Positions 1 through 12,610 of a DNA stretch of 64,000 nucleotides are shown piece by piece. The notes below the pieces were generated by a model. It was not told where the DNA came from. It made no database searches and worked only from the letters and a program-made list of their open reading frames with translations. The DNA is from Primulina eburnea (Eukaryota; Streptophyta; Magnoliopsida; Lamiales; Gesneriaceae): NCBI RefSeq assembly GCF_022965805.1, contig NW_027331392.1, positions 1 through 64,000 of the forward strand, written 5' to 3'. Each line of letters begins with the position of its first letter. The stretch's first letter is position 1. A program made the position numbers and the translations under genes.

Positions 1-311
1 GCCAAACCTAACGATTTCTCTAAAGGACTAATCCTCAATGTTTGAAGCATCATCGGTTTTATGACAAGCCTATAAAATGTGCCAAACTACTGAAGAGAAT
101 CTATCCACAACAACAAAATAGAATTCCTCCCCTTCTTAGTCCTAGGCAACCCCAAAATAAGTCCATAGAAATGTCAATCAAGTCTTTTTTTAAGAATTAG
201 CACGCAAAAAGGGTTCCCAACGTTTTTTGACAACTTCAGTTTGTCCATCCGTTTGAGGATAACAAGTAGTAGAAAACAACAATTTTTGTGCTAGTTTAGC
301 CCATGAAAGGG
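1..311 (-). repeat. 364-bp integrase-derived satellite, segment A (partial monomer)
   Basis: This is the rest of one monomer of the satellite that fills most of the window, cut by the window edge on the left and by an LTR on the right. It carries the variant string GATTTCTCTAAAGGACTAAT, which otherwise occurs only in the monomer just left of the second Tekay element (about 23370-23400). It is rich in single-base insertions relative to all other monomers, probably sequencing error at a contig end. Confidence 0.9.
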
Positions 312-1748
312 TTTAGTGACCCGTTCCAGAATCCCTACAATCAAAAACTAAGCATGCAATTAAACCTAATAACAATAATCCGAGATAACAGCGGAAAAAA
401 AAGGCAAAGAATTCAAACCGTTATGACAAACCAATCGAATCTAGAATAACCCAGAATAAAAAGATTCGGTACAACCATATCGAATCCAAATGGACAAAAC
501 TGAAACTAAACCAACCATACTCAACGTTCCTCTCTGACTTCCTCCGCAGCCATCCAACTGAGGCCTGCCCGTGGGAATGGGTTTGTGTCCAAGAATAAAC
601 AAAACCGAGGACGTGAGCCGATAAGAACGCCCAGTACAAAAGTATGAGTATACAAAACCTATATGAATGCACATGCTATGATATGATACCAGGTAGTCAA
701 AAGAAACAGGAATCACAAAGGATCTCAAAATGCTCAGTATAGAGGCGCCAAGTTGGATAGGGCCGCGCGGTACACCTCTGGGTCACTGCATCCACTACAC
801 GACAGAAGTGACTAAAATGTCCCGGACCACCGACGCCTCCCGAAACCCGTCGGCCACTGTGTACTTCGGTGTCCATGCGTCCACAAGACAGGGCTGAGCG
901 GCCAAAGATATAGCTTATCTCTGAAAGAGTACAGCTCAACAGTAAAGGCATCTCGAAGGATATTTTGACGGCTCAACGTGAAATGCAAATCATAATAACC
1001 GTGACGAATAGCATGTACAAATGACATATATCAATGCACCACATAATTCATGCCAACACCTATAGGAAGGTCATACTCAACCAGGGGATATCTCGGCTAG
1101 TACTTCGTACCCTATCCAGCAATCCTAAATCACTGGAACACCAGACAACAGGTCTAATCCAAGACTATTCATCAAGTGAAAAAACCATCACTAAACTTAT
1201 CTACCAGACTTAAATAGATAATCCTGAGATAAATACTGATAAAATTCCAAAACCTTCGTCGTCGCTGAGCCCGCTGATGCCGCAGCTCCCAACTAGAGCC
1301 ACAGCTCTGACTCAAGACCAGCAGCTCCCCGCTAGTGCCCCAAATCTCGGACAGACTAGAACCTGTTCAGAAGAAACGACTGAAATGCGATGGAATCTTG
1401 AATTGGCGAGTCAAAATGAGAAAAATCCGACCACTATTTATAGGCCATTTCGGATCGTACGAACCCTCTTCGGAAAGTCCGAACTCTTACGTGTCCATAG
1501 CTCTGACAAGCTCATGATCGGATCCTCCGATCATACACTTCGGGACAGTCCGAACATGCACGTGTCCATCGCTCTGACACCTCATGTTCGGATCCACATC
1601 ACTTCGGGACATTCCGAATCTTCGTTGCATACCGAAACCATCTTCGGTCCGGTCCGAGCTATGACCACAGGTACAAAATTACACATTAAACCTTCTTAAT
1701 CACCATTAATCCGTGAATTACCCAATCTTGTGAAGTCGGGCTACGAAA
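312..1748 (-). repeat. LTR of Tekay copy 1 (3' LTR in element orientation)
   Basis: It aligns end to end with the 1430/1431-bp LTRs at 23661-25090 and 29764-31194. It differs from them by many scattered single-base indels and some substitutions, for example CGTACGAA for CGTCCGAA near 1460. The terminal TG/CA are damaged: it starts TTTAGTGACCC instead of TGTAGTGACCC and ends CTACGAAA instead of CTACTACA. Such divergence from a partner LTR that is otherwise nearly identical is more easily explained by poor base quality than by age. No gene is present. Confidence 0.88.
1434..1443 (-). promoter_or_regulatory. TATA box in LTR of copy 1 (CTATAAATAG)
   Basis: The minus strand reads CTATAAATAG about 305 nt from the LTR 5' end, where the U3 core promoter is expected. 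The same motif is conserved in all four Tekay LTRs here. Transcription start would lie roughly 25-35 nt further along, leaving an unusually long R-U5 of about 1.1 kb. This is inferred from position and motif only. Confidence 0.6.
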
Positions 1749-1766
1749 TTCTCCCCTCCTTTAAAA
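1749..1766 (-). other. Polypurine tract of Tekay copy 1
   Basis: On the minus strand a purine run containing AAAGGAGGGGAGAA abuts the LTR. This is the expected plus-strand DNA primer site. One extra A compared with copy 2 falls within the edge region rich in homopolymer indels. Confidence 0.8.
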
Positions 1767-1905
1767 AACGATTTGTCCTCGAAATCAGGCTTAAGGATGA
1801 AACAAAATGAAAATAACAACATTGTTATTAACGCAATGGTTTGTTGGATACAAATGATACAACTGAAAACACAACATACATCTGTAATAAAACTGACAGT
1901 ACAAT

Positions 1906-4900
1906 TCAAAAGAGCTCTGGATGTTCTGAACGCATACGGGACTCTCTACACTCCCAAGTAGCTCCTCAGTGCCTCTGCGATGCCACGGACACTAGACAAG
2001 AGGAATGAATCTATTCCGCAAACACCTTGTCTTGCGATCTAGAATCCGAACTGGTCGCTCCACGTAAGGACAATCGTATCAAGTGAACTCAGATGGATGC
2101 AAGATGTGAGGACCTCATCGATACATAAAGTCTCAACAAGGATACGTGGAACACATCATGAATTACGTGATAGGTTATGGCGGAAACGCAGTCTGGTTGT
2201 AAATGCTAAATCTCCCACACCATTCCAGAAGTCTCAAAAGGACCAATAAATTCGGAGGACAGCTACCATGAGACCAAATCTCAATCTGCGAAAAGTGAAA
2301 CGCGGAGCAAACCTTCTCACCCGCTGAAAATGAAGAGGTCGACGATTTGTGTTCGCATAACTAGTCTGTCGATCCTGAGCAGTTTTAATCCGTTTCTTGA
2401 TTACTGCAACCTTATCAATAGCCTGCTGGACTAACTCCGGTCCCTCCACCTGTCGTTCCCCAACTTCGTCCCAGAATAATGGAGTACGACAACGTCGCCC
2501 GTACAACGCCTCAAATGGTGCCATACCAATACTACGATGATAGCTGTTGTTGTACGCGAACTCAATCAAAGGCAAATGATCCTGCCAAGCGGGTCCGAAA
2601 TCCATACACAGGCTCGCAACATATCCTCAAGCGTACGGATAGTCCTCTCTGATTGAACCGTCAGTCTCCGGATGATAAGCAGTACTCAGACTCAGTGTAG
2701 TACCCAAAGCTGACTGGAAACTACCCCAAAACCGTGAGGTAAAACGAGGATCTCTGTCACTAACAATACTGACAGGCACTCCATGCAAACGTACAATCTC
2801 CTGAATGTACAATCGAGCCATACGATCGAAAGTGAAATCACGATTATATGGCAGAAAATGAGCAGACTTGGTGAGTCGATCCACCACTACCCAGATAGCA
2901 TCGCTGTTCCTCGAAGATAATGGCAAGTGAGTAATGAAATCCATCGTAATATGCTCCCACTTCCATTCTGGAATAGGTAAGTTCAACAATAATCCTCCCG
3001 GTCGACGGTGCTCTGCCTTAACCTGCTGGCAAACTAGACACTTGGAGACAAACTGATACACGCTGCGCTTCATCCCTTTCCACCAAAATCGAGGTTCTCA
3101 AATCTTTATACATCTTATTGCTTCCTGGATGAATACTCAGCTTGCTTCGATGAGCATGAGACAAAATCTCGTCCCTCAAAGTGTCATCCTCTGGTACTAC
3201 AACCCGATTAGATAAGCACAGAAGACCATTGGACTGATAATGGAAGCCGCTATCTCCACCCGCTAACCGAGCTAATCTCTGAGTCTTCAGATCAGACATC
3301 TGAGCATCTCGAATCCGAGCGAACAAAGCTGGCTCAGATAAAATGGTAGCAACACGAATGCTCTCCATACCTTTCCGATGCTTGAAGTTAAACCCCAACG
3401 AGCAACTATCCTGGATGGCACTAGTCATAGCACAAGTCTGAAGTGCAGAGGCTCTCACCTTGCGACTAGCGCATCAGCTGTGAGATTCGCAGAACCTGGA
3501 TGGTACTTGATCTCGCAATCATAATCCTTCAGCAAATCCATCCAACGACGTTGCCTCATGTTCAACTCAGCCTGAGTGAACAGATATTTCAGACTCTTAT
3601 GATCAGTAAAGATCTCAAACTGAACACCGTACAAATAATGACGCCAGATCTTCAGCGCAAACACAATAGCTGCCAACTCTAGGTCATGAACTGGATACTT
3701 CTCCTCGTGAGGTTTTAGCTGTCTAGAAGCATAAGCTATCACATGACCATTCTGCGTCAACACACATCCTAAGCCTTGCGAGGAGGCATCGGTGTAAACA
3801 CTGAAACCATCAGATCCTGACGGTAACGCCAAAACAGGTGCGGAAGTCAGAAGTCGACGAAGCTCTCTGAAACTATCTTCGCACTCGGATGACCACTGAA
3901 ATGGAACATCCCTCCGAGTAAGTTGCGTCAATGGTCTGGCTATCTGAGAGAAATTCGAGATGAAGCGACGATAATACCCTGCCAGACCTAGAAAACTACG
4001 GATCTCAGCCACCGTCGTCGGACGTGACCAATTCAGCACTGCTTCAATCTTGCTGGGATCCACAGAAACTCCTTCCTTGGAAATCACATGACCAAGGAAT
4101 ACCACACGATCAATCCAGAACTCGCACTTACTCAGCTTAGCATACAATTGCTTCTCGCGAAGAATCTGCAACACAATCCTCAAGTGTTGGGCATGCTCTT
4201 CCACACTGTGGGAATAGATCAAGATATCGTCAATGAAAACCACCACAAACTGATCCAGAAAATCTCGGAAGACTCGGTTCATCAGATCCATGAACACCGC
4301 TGGCGCATTCGTCAATCCGAATGGCATAACTAGAAACTCGTAATGCCCATAACGAGTACGAAATGCAGTCTTGGAAATATCATCATCTCTGATTCTCATC
4401 TGATGATAACCCGATCGCAAGTCGATCTTGGAGTAAACAGAAGTACCCTGAAGCTGATCGAACAAATCATCAATACGGGGTAAAGGGTACTTGTTTTTGA
4501 TCGTCACCCGATTCAGCTGGCGATAATCAATGCACAACCGCATCGATCCATCCTTCTTCTTGACAAACAAGACTGGAGCTCCCCAAGGTGAAACACTCGG
4601 GCGAATATAACCCTTATCAAGAAGATCCTGCAATTGTTGCTTCAGCTCTCTCATCTCTGACGGAGCAAGACGATAGGGGGCACGAGAAATCGGTGCAGTC
4701 CCTGGCATTAAATCTATGCCAAATTCCACCTCTCTAACCGGAGGAAAACCAGGAATCTCATCTGGGAAAACATCAGGAAATTCACAAACCACTGGAATAT
4801 CCTCTAGACCAACACTACCTGTGGATGAATCAATCGCATAGATGAGGTAGCCTTCCCCGCCCGACTCTAAAGCACGACAGGCTTTCAGAGCAGATACCAC

Positions 4901-6376
4901 TGGCATCGGAGGTCGCGCTCCCTCACCATAGAAAAACCAACTAGAGCTTTCAGTCGTACGAAACTGAACAAGCTTCTGGTAACAATCCACAGTAGCTCGG
5001 TAGGTAGTCAATAAGTCTATACCCAAGATACAATCAAAATCTTCCATCTCTAGGATCATAAGATTCGCAGTCAACTCGTTACCCTCAAAATCTAAGGGAC
5101 AACCCATCACTAGACGCTTCGCTAACACCGAATGACCCATCGGAGTAGAAACAGAAAGAATGACGTCTAGAGAAACATAGGGTAACCTATGACGCTTAAC
5201 AAATCGTGCAGAAATGAAGGAATGAGAGGCTCCTGTATCAATAAGAACAAAAGCAGGAATACCGCATAAATGAAAAGTACCTGCTATGACTCTCTCCGTC
5301 TCATCTGCAGCCTGATCCTGGTTCAGCGCAAAAACCTGACCTTGGGCACGAGGTCGAAGATTCGAACTACCCACTGCCTGACCCTGCCTCCTCTGCTGAA
5401 CAGTCGTCTGAGATCCCGAACCGGATTCTGCTCCACCTCGCAACTGAGGACAATTCTTCTTAATATGACCCATCTCTCCGCACTGAAAACAAGCTCCTGC
5501 GGCTAATCGGCACTGCTCCGACGGATGGTTCTTCCCACAATGCGCACAAGACTCCTTCTTCTTACCAAAACGGAAAACACCGCTAGATCGAGATCCAGAT
5601 CCAGAAGAAGAACCAGACTTCTTGAAAGACTGAGATCGAGGCCTCAAAGTACTCGGAGGTCTAGAAGAAGAAAGAATAGCCCTACCACGCTGGAGACTGA
5701 TCTCTGCCTGGCGACACCGGTTCACTAACCCATCATAAGAAGTAGGATTATCACAGACAGTGACTCGATCAAAGATCTCCTGATTAAGGCCCTGGAGGAA
5801 ATGATCATACTTGGCCTCAGAACTGCCACTGATATGAGGAGCGAAGGGTAACAACTCAAAGAATTTCTGCTGATACTCATCAACAGACATACTACCCTGC
5901 TTAAGGTTCAGGAGCTCAATCGTCTTGGCCTGGCGAAGGGCTGGAGGAAAGTACAGCTGCATGAACGCTGCACGGAAATCGACCCAAGTCGCTCTACCCT
6001 GGGACTGGACTATCGGCGCAGAAGTCGATCGCCACCACCTGCGAGCACGGCCCTCGAGAAGAAAACTAAGGGTCTCCATCTTCTGCTCATCGGTGCACTG
6101 GAATGCGCGGAAACAACTCTCCATGCGCTCTAACCAATCCTCCGCATCATCGGGAGTCTCACCGCCGACTAAAGGCTTAGGCCCCATCTGCATGAAACGA
6201 TGCATATCGAAACGCCTAGGACCATCCCGACGATGACGATGCTCACGATGACGTCTATGATCGTCCTGGTCACCCCATCGACCTACACTCCCCTGACTAC
6301 TCCCGTCATCAAAATGGTCAGCCATCGCTACAAGATAGAATAGGGAAAATGGTAAAATGGTCAACGGAAATCCCAA
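1906..6376 (-). pseudogene. gag-pol: Gag-Pol polyprotein, Tekay copy 1, frameshifted
   Basis: This is the homologue of the intact 1489-residue polyprotein at 25247-29716. The N-terminal 970 or so residues (Gag, protease, RT, RNase H) are open and identical as far as I can see. Then one-base indels break it: a lost A near 3467, an extra G near 3093, an extra A near 2658, a lost A near 2608, and many more below 2340. RNase H, integrase and chromodomain therefore fall in separate frames (open pieces at 3018-3458, 2627-3073 and 2234-2605). All breaks lie in the zone dense with private indels, so they may be sequence errors in a copy that is really intact. Start choice: Met at 6376, or the internal Met 17 codons later (6325), which better fits family Gag starts. 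Confidence 0.85.
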
Positions 6377-6407
6377 AACAGAATCTATATCCCAAAATCA
6401 TACGCAT

Positions 6408-6419
6408 GCTCTGATACCA
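6408..6419 (-). other. Primer binding site, initiator Met-tRNA, Tekay copy 1
   Basis: The minus strand reads TGGTATCAGAGC, the usual complement of the 3' end of plant initiator Met-tRNA. It lies 4 nt inside the LTR at 6424. It primes minus-strand DNA synthesis. Confidence 0.9.
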
Positions 6420-7539
6420 TAAATGTAGTGACCCGTTCCAGAATCACCTACTAATCAAAAACTAAGCATGCAATTAACCTAATTAACAATAATCAGAGAT
6501 AACAGCGGAAAAAGGCCAAAGAATCAAACGTTATACAACCCAATCGAAATCTAGAATAACCCAGAATAAAAATATTCGGTACAACCATATCGAATCAAAT
6601 GGAAAACACTGAAAACTAAACCAACCAGCTACTCAACGTCCTCCTCCTGCTCCTCCTGAGCCATCCAACCTGAGGCCTGCCCCGTGGGAATGGGGTGTCC
6701 AAGAATAAACAAAACCGAGGACGTGAGCGATAAGAACGCCCAGTACAAAAGTATGAGTATACAAACCTATATGAAATGCACATGCTATGATATGATACCA
6801 GGGTAGTCAAGAAACAGGAATCACAAAGGATCTCAAAATGCTCAGTCTAGAGGCGCCAAGTGGATAGTGCCGCGCGGTACACCTCTGGGTCACTGCATCC
6901 ACTACAAGACAGACGTGGACCTAAAATGTCCCGGACCACCGAAGCCCTCCCGACCCGTCGGCCACTGTGTACTCTCGGTGTCCATGCGTCCACAAGACAG
7001 GGCTGAGCGGCCCCAAGATATAGCTTATCTCGAAAGAGATACAGCTCAACAGTAAAGGCTATCTCGAAGGAGATACGGCTCAACGTGAAATGCAACATGC
7101 AGTAATAAACGTGACATAATAGCATGTATCAAATGACATATATCAATGCACCACATAATCATGCAACACATATATGAATGTATACTCAACCAGGATATCT
7201 CGGATAGTACTTTCGTACCTCTATCACAGCAATCCTAATCCACTGGAACAACCAGACAACAGGTCTAATCCAAGCCTATTCATCAAGTGAAAACCATCAC
7301 TAAACTTATCTACCAGACTTAACTAGATAATCCTGAGATAAATACTGATAAAATTCCAAACCTTCGTCCGTCGCTAGCCCGCTGATGCCGCTAGCTCCCA
7401 ACTAGAGCACAGCTCTGCTACAAGACCAGCAGCTCCCCGCTAGTGCCCAAATCTCGGAACAAGACTAGAACCTGTCAGAAACGACTGAAATGCTATGGAA
7501 TTCTCTGAATTGGCGAGTCAAAATGAGAAAATCCGACCA

Positions 7540-7549
7540 CTATTTATAG
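7540..7549 (-). promoter_or_regulatory. TATA box in 5' LTR of Tekay copy 1
   Basis: CTATAAATAG on the minus strand, 305 nt from the LTR 5' end (7854). In the 5' LTR this would be the promoter for the genomic RNA. Confidence 0.65.
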
Positions 7550-7555
7550 GCCATG

Positions 7556-7767
7556 TTCGGATCGTCCGAACCCTCTTCGGAACGTCCGAACTCTTACGTG
7601 TCCATCAGCTCTTGACAGCTCATGATCGGATCCTCCGATCATACACTTCGGACCGTCCGAACATGCACGTGTCCATCGACTCTTGACACCTCATGTTCGG
7701 ATCCACCGAACTCACTTCGGACCTTCCGAACTCTTCGTTGCTACCGAACCATCTTCGGTCCGTCCGA
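7556..7767. repeat. U3 cluster of TTCGGA-N3-TCCGAA dyads (Tekay copy 1, 5' LTR)
   Basis: Several inverted repeats of the form TTCGGANNNTCCGAA and relatives, the same set described for 24792-25003, just upstream of the TATA box. Confidence 0.8.
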
Positions 7768-8798
7768 TCATGACCACGGTCAAAATTACACATTAAACCT
7801 TCTTAATCACCATTAATCCGTTAATTACCCAATTTTGGAATTCGGGCTACTACATAAAGTATTCCAAAAGTAACTCAAGAATTTAACATCGCGACCAGAA
7901 ACAATAGTCCTAGGCATGCCATGCAACCTAACGACTTCTCTAAAGAACAAATCCGCAATGTTTGAAGCATTATCGGTTTTATGACAAGCTAGAAAATGTG
8001 CCATATTAGATAATCTATCCACAACAACAAAAATAGAATCCCTCCCCTTCTTAGTCATAGGCAACCCCAAAATAAAGTCCATAGAAATGTCAATCCAAGT
8101 CTTTTTAAGAATAGCACGCAAAAGTGTTCCCAAAGTTTTATTGACAACTTCAGTTTGTCCATCCGTTTGAGGATAACAAGTAGTAGAAAACAACAATTTT
8201 GTGCCTAGTTTAGCCCATAAAGTATTCCAAAAGTAACTCAAGAATTTAACATCGCGACCAGAAACAATAGTCCTAGGCATGCCATGCAACCTAACGACTT
8301 CTCTAAAGAACAAATACGCAATGTTTGAAGCATCATTGGTTTTATGACAAGCTATAAAATGTGCCATCTTAGAGAATCTATCCACAACAACAAAAAAAGA
8401 ATCCCTACCCTTCTTAGTCCTAGGCAACCCCAAAATAAAGTCCATAGAAATGTCAATCCAAGTTCTTTTTAAGAATAGCACGCAAAAGTGTTCCCAAAGT
8501 TCTATTGACAACTTCAGTTTGTCCATCCGTTTGAGGATGACAAGTAGTAGAAAACAACAATTTTGTGCCAGGTTTAGCCCATAAAGTCTTCCAAAAGTAA
8601 CTCAAGAATTTAACATCGCGACCAAAAACAATAGTCCTAGGCATGCCATGCAACCTAACGACTTCTCTAAAGAACAAATCCGCAATGTTTGAAGCATCAT
8701 CGGTTTTATGACAAGCTATAAAATGTGCCATCTTAGAGAATCTATCCACAACAACAAAAATAGAATCCCTACCCTTCTTAGTCCTAGGCAACCCCAAA

Positions 8799-8822
8799 AT
8801 AAACTCTATTGAAATGTCAATC
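8799..8822 (-). other. Diverged monomer with altered first catalytic motif (IEF instead of MDF)
   Basis: The plus strand reads AAACTCTATTGAAATG where other monomers have AAAGTCCATAGAAATG, changing the motif around the first catalytic Asp from SMDF to SIEF. The same variant recurs at about 9527-9550 and 11713-11736, i.e. 728 bp (two monomers) and then about 2186 bp (six monomers) apart. It marks the duplicated blocks in this diverged zone. Confidence 0.75.
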
Positions 8823-9299
8823 CAAGTTCTTTTTATGAATAGCACGCAAAAGTGTTCCCAAAGTTCTATTGACAACTTCAGTTTGTCCATCTGTTTGAGG
8901 ATGACAAGTAGTAGAAAACAACAATTTTGTGCCAAGTTTAGGCCCATAAAGTATTCCAAAAGTAACTCAAGAATTTAACATCGCGACCAGAAACAATAGT
9001 CCTAGGCATGCCATGCAACCTAACGACTTCTCTAAAGAACAAATCCGCAATGTTTGAAGCATCATTGGTTTTATGACAAGCTATAAAATGTGCCATCTTA
9101 GATAATCTATCCACAACAACAAAAATAGAATCCCTACCCTTCTTAGTCCTAGGCAACCCCAAAATAAAGTCCATAGAAATGTCAATCCAAGTTCTTTTTA
9201 AGAATAGCACGCAAAAGTGTTCCCAAAGTTCTATTGACAACTTCAGTTTGTCCATCCGTTTGAGGATGACAAGTAGTAGAAAACAACAATTTTGTGTCC

Positions 9300-12200
9300 A
9301 GGTTTAGCCCATAAAGTCTTCCAAAAGTAACTCAAGAATTTAACATCGCGACCAGAAACAATAGTCCTAGGCATGCCATGCAACCTAACGACTTCTCTAA
9401 AGAACAAATCCGCCATGTTTGAAGCATCATCGGTTTTATGACAAGCTATAAAATGTGCCATCTTAGAGAATCTATCCACAACAACAAAAATAGAATCCCT
9501 ACCCTTCTTAGTCCTAGGCAACCCCAAAATAAACTCTATTGAAATGTCAATCCAAGTTCTTTTTATGAATAGCACGCAAAAGTGTTCCCAAAGTTCTATT
9601 GACAACTTCAGTTTGTCCATCTGTTTGAGGATGAAAAGTAGTAGAAAACAACAATTTTGTGCCAAGTTTGGCCCATAAAGTATTCCAAAAGTAACTCAAG
9701 AATTTAACATCGCGACCAGAAACAATAGTCCTAGGCATGCCATGCAACCTAACGACTTCTCTAAAGAACAAATACGCAATGTTTGAAGCATCATTGGTTT
9801 TATGACAAGCTATAAAATGTGCCATCTTAGAGAATCTATCCACAACAACAAAAATAGAATCCCTACCCTTCTTAGTCCTAGGCAACCCCAAAATAAAGTC
9901 CATAGAAATGTCAATCCAAGTTCTGTTTTATGAATAGCACGCAAAAGTGTTCCCAAAGTTCTATTGACAACTTCAGTTTGTCCATCCGTTTGAGGATAAC
10001 AAGTAGTAGAATCTAACAATTTTGTGCCAAGTTTAGCCCATAAAGTCTTCCAAAAGTAACACAAGAATTTAACATCGCGACCAGAAATAATAGTCCTAGG
10101 CATGCCTTGCAACCTAACGACTTCTCTAAAGAACAAATCCGCAATGTTTGAAGCATCATCGGTTTTATGACAAGCTATAAAATGTGCCAACTAAGAGAAT
10201 CTATCCACAACAACAAAAATAGAATTCCTCCCCTTCTTAGTCCTAGGCAACCCCAAAATAAAGTCCATAGAAATGTCAATCTAAGTTCTTTTTAAGAATA
10301 GCACGCAAAAGTGTTCCCAAAGTTCTCTTGACAACTTCAGTTTGTCCATCCGTTTGAGGATGACAAGTAGTAGAAAACAACAATTTTGTGCCAAGTTTAG
10401 CCCATAAAGTCCTCCAAAAGTAACTCAAGAATTTAACATCGCGACCAGAAACAATAGTCCTAGGCATGCCATGCAACCTAACGACTTCTCTAAAGAAAAA
10501 ATCCGCAATGTTTGAAGCATCATCGGTTTTATGACAATCTATAAAATGTGCCATCTTAGAGAATCTATCCACAACAACAAAAATAGAATCCCTCCCCTTC
10601 TTAGTCCTAGGCAACCCCAAAATAAAGTCCATAGAAATGTCAATCCAATTTCTTTTTAAGAATAGCACGCAAAAGTGTTCCCAAAGTTCTATTGACAACT
10701 TCAGTTTGTCCATCCGTTTGAGGATGACAAGTAGTAGAAACCTACAATTTTGTGCCAAGTTTAGCCCATAAAGTCTTCCAAAAGTAACACAAGAATTTAA
10801 CATCGCGACCAGAAACAATAGTCCTAGGCATGCCATGCAACCTAACGACTTCTCTAAAGAACAAATCCGCAATGTTTGAAGCATCATCGGTTTTATGACA
10901 AGCTATAAAATGTGCCAACTAAAGAAATCTATCCACAACAACAAAAATAGAATTCCTCCCCTTCTTAGTCCTAGGCAACCCCAAAATAAAGTCCATAGAA
11001 ATGTCAATCCAAGTTCTTTTTAAGAATAGCACGCAAAGTGTATTCTAAAGTTCTATTGACAACTTCAGTTTGTCCATCCGTTTGAGGATGACAAGTAGTA
11101 GAAAACAATAATTTTGTGTCAGGTTTAGCCCATAAATTCTTCCAAAAGTAACTCAAGAATTTAACATCGTGACCAGAAACAATGGTCCTAGACATGCCAT
11201 GCAACCTAACGACTTCTCTAAAGAACAAATCCGCAATGTTTGAAGCATTATCGGTTTTATGACAAGCTAGAAAATGTGCCATCTTAGATAATCTATCCAC
11301 AACAACAAAAATAGAATCCCTCCCCTTCTTAGTCATAGGCAACCCCAAAATAAAGTCCATAGAAATGTCAATCCAAGTTCTTTTTAAGAATAGCACGCAA
11401 AAGTGTTCCCAAAGTTTTATTGACAACTTCAGTTTGTCCATCCGTTTGAGGATGACAAGTAGAAGAAAACAACAATTTTGTGTCAAGTTTAGCCCATAAA
11501 GTCTTCCAAAAGTAACTAAAGAATTTAACATCGCGACCAGAAACAATAGTCCTAGGCATGCCATGCAACCTAACGACTTCTCTAAAGAACAAATCCGCAA
11601 TGTTTGAAGCATCATCGGTTTTATGACAAGCTATAAAATGTGCCATCTTAGAGAATCTATCCACAACAACAAAAATAGAATCCCTACCCTTCTTAGTCCT
11701 AGGCAACCCCAAAATAAACTCTATTGAAATGTCAATCCAAGTTCTTTTTATGAATAGCACGCAAAAGTGTTCCCAAAGTTCTATTGACAACTTCAGTTTG
11801 TCCATCTGTTTGAGGATGAAAAGTAGTAGAAAACAACAATTTTGTGCCAAGTTTGGCCCATAAAGTATTCCAAAAGTAACTCAAGAATTTAACATCGCGA
11901 CCAGAAACAATAGTCCTAGGCATGCCATGCAACCTAACGACTTCTCTAAAGAACAAATACGCAATGTTTGAAGCATCATTGGTTTTATGACAAGCTATAA
12001 AATGTGCCATCTTAGAGAATCTATCCACAACAACAAAAATAGAATCCCTACCCTTCTTAGTCCTAGGCAACCCCAAAATAAAGTCCATAGAAATGTCAAT
12101 CCAAGTTCGTTTTATGAATAGCACGCAAAAGTGTTCCCAAAGTTCTATTGACAACTTCAGTTTGTCCATCCGTTTGAGGATAACAAGTAGTAGAAACTAA

Positions 12201-12610
12201 CAATTTTGTGCCAAGTTTAGCCCATAAAGTCTTCCAAAAGTAACACAAGAATTTAACATCGCGACCAGAAATAATAGTCCTAGGCATGCCATTGCAACCT
12301 AACGACTTCTCTAAAGAACAAATCCGCAATGTTTGAAGCATCATCGGTTTTATGACAAGCTATAAAATGTGCCAACTAAGAGAATCTATCCACAACAACA
12401 AAAATAGAATTCCTCCCCTTCTTAGTCCTAGGCAACCCCAAAATAAAGTCCATAGAAATGTCAATCTAAGTTCTTTTTAAGAATAGCACGCAAAAGTGTT
12501 CCCAAAGTTCTATTGACAACTTCAGTTTGTCCATCCGTTTGAGGATGACAAGTAGTAGAAAACAACAATTTTGTGCCAAGTTTAGCCCATAAAGTCCTCC
12601 AAAAGTAACT
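9300..12610 (-). repeat. Higher-order duplication within satellite, offset about 2185 bp
   Basis: Diagnostic variants in about 9300-10430 recur in the same order in about 11485-12610. They are AAACTCTATTG, GCCAAGTTTGGCCC (9661 and 11846), AAATACGCAATG with CATCATTGG, TTTTATGAATAG, a TCTAAC/ACTAAC variant, AATAATAGTCC, GTCAATCTAAG (10275 and 12461) and CATAAAGTCCTCC. The shift is 2185-2186 bp, six monomers plus one or two bases. This implies an unequal exchange of a six-monomer block. Confidence 0.8.

Larger units (their letters stand above)
312..7854 (-). mobile_element. Ty3/gypsy Tekay-type LTR retrotransposon, copy 1 (defective as read)
   Basis: A complete LTR-internal-LTR structure on the minus strand: plus-strand-left LTR 312-1748, polypurine tract about 1749-1766, gag-pol 1906-6376, primer binding site 6408-6419, right LTR 6424-7854. 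The right end is followed by the target duplication taaag (7855-7859). The left junction reads as a damaged form of the same site. From about 3470 to 7854 the sequence matches the second copy (26810-31194) base for base where I compared them, at a constant offset of 23,340. The left 3.4 kb carries many single-base indels. It is inserted in the satellite. Confidence 0.93.
6424..7854 (-). repeat. LTR of Tekay copy 1 (5' LTR in element orientation)
   Basis: A 1431-bp LTR bounded by TG...CA (plus strand TGTAGTGACC...GGCTACTACA). It appears identical to 29764-31194 and differs from 23661-25090 by one A in a homopolymer (ATCAAAAACT versus ATCAAAACT) where I compared them. A TATA box lies at 7540-7549 and the U3 dyad cluster at 7556-7767. 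No gene: short open frames within it are chance. Confidence 0.95.

Noticed and set aside
421..1699. Short ORFs in the Tekay LTRs (also at 6616-7816, 23852-25052, 29956-31156)
   Set aside because: They recur only because the LTRs recur. Frames overlap on both strands and have no recognisable domain.
4088..6236. Plus-strand ORFs opposite gag-pol (also 26717-29576)
   Set aside because: Antisense shadows of the polyprotein, with biased Arg/Ser composition from the complementary codons.
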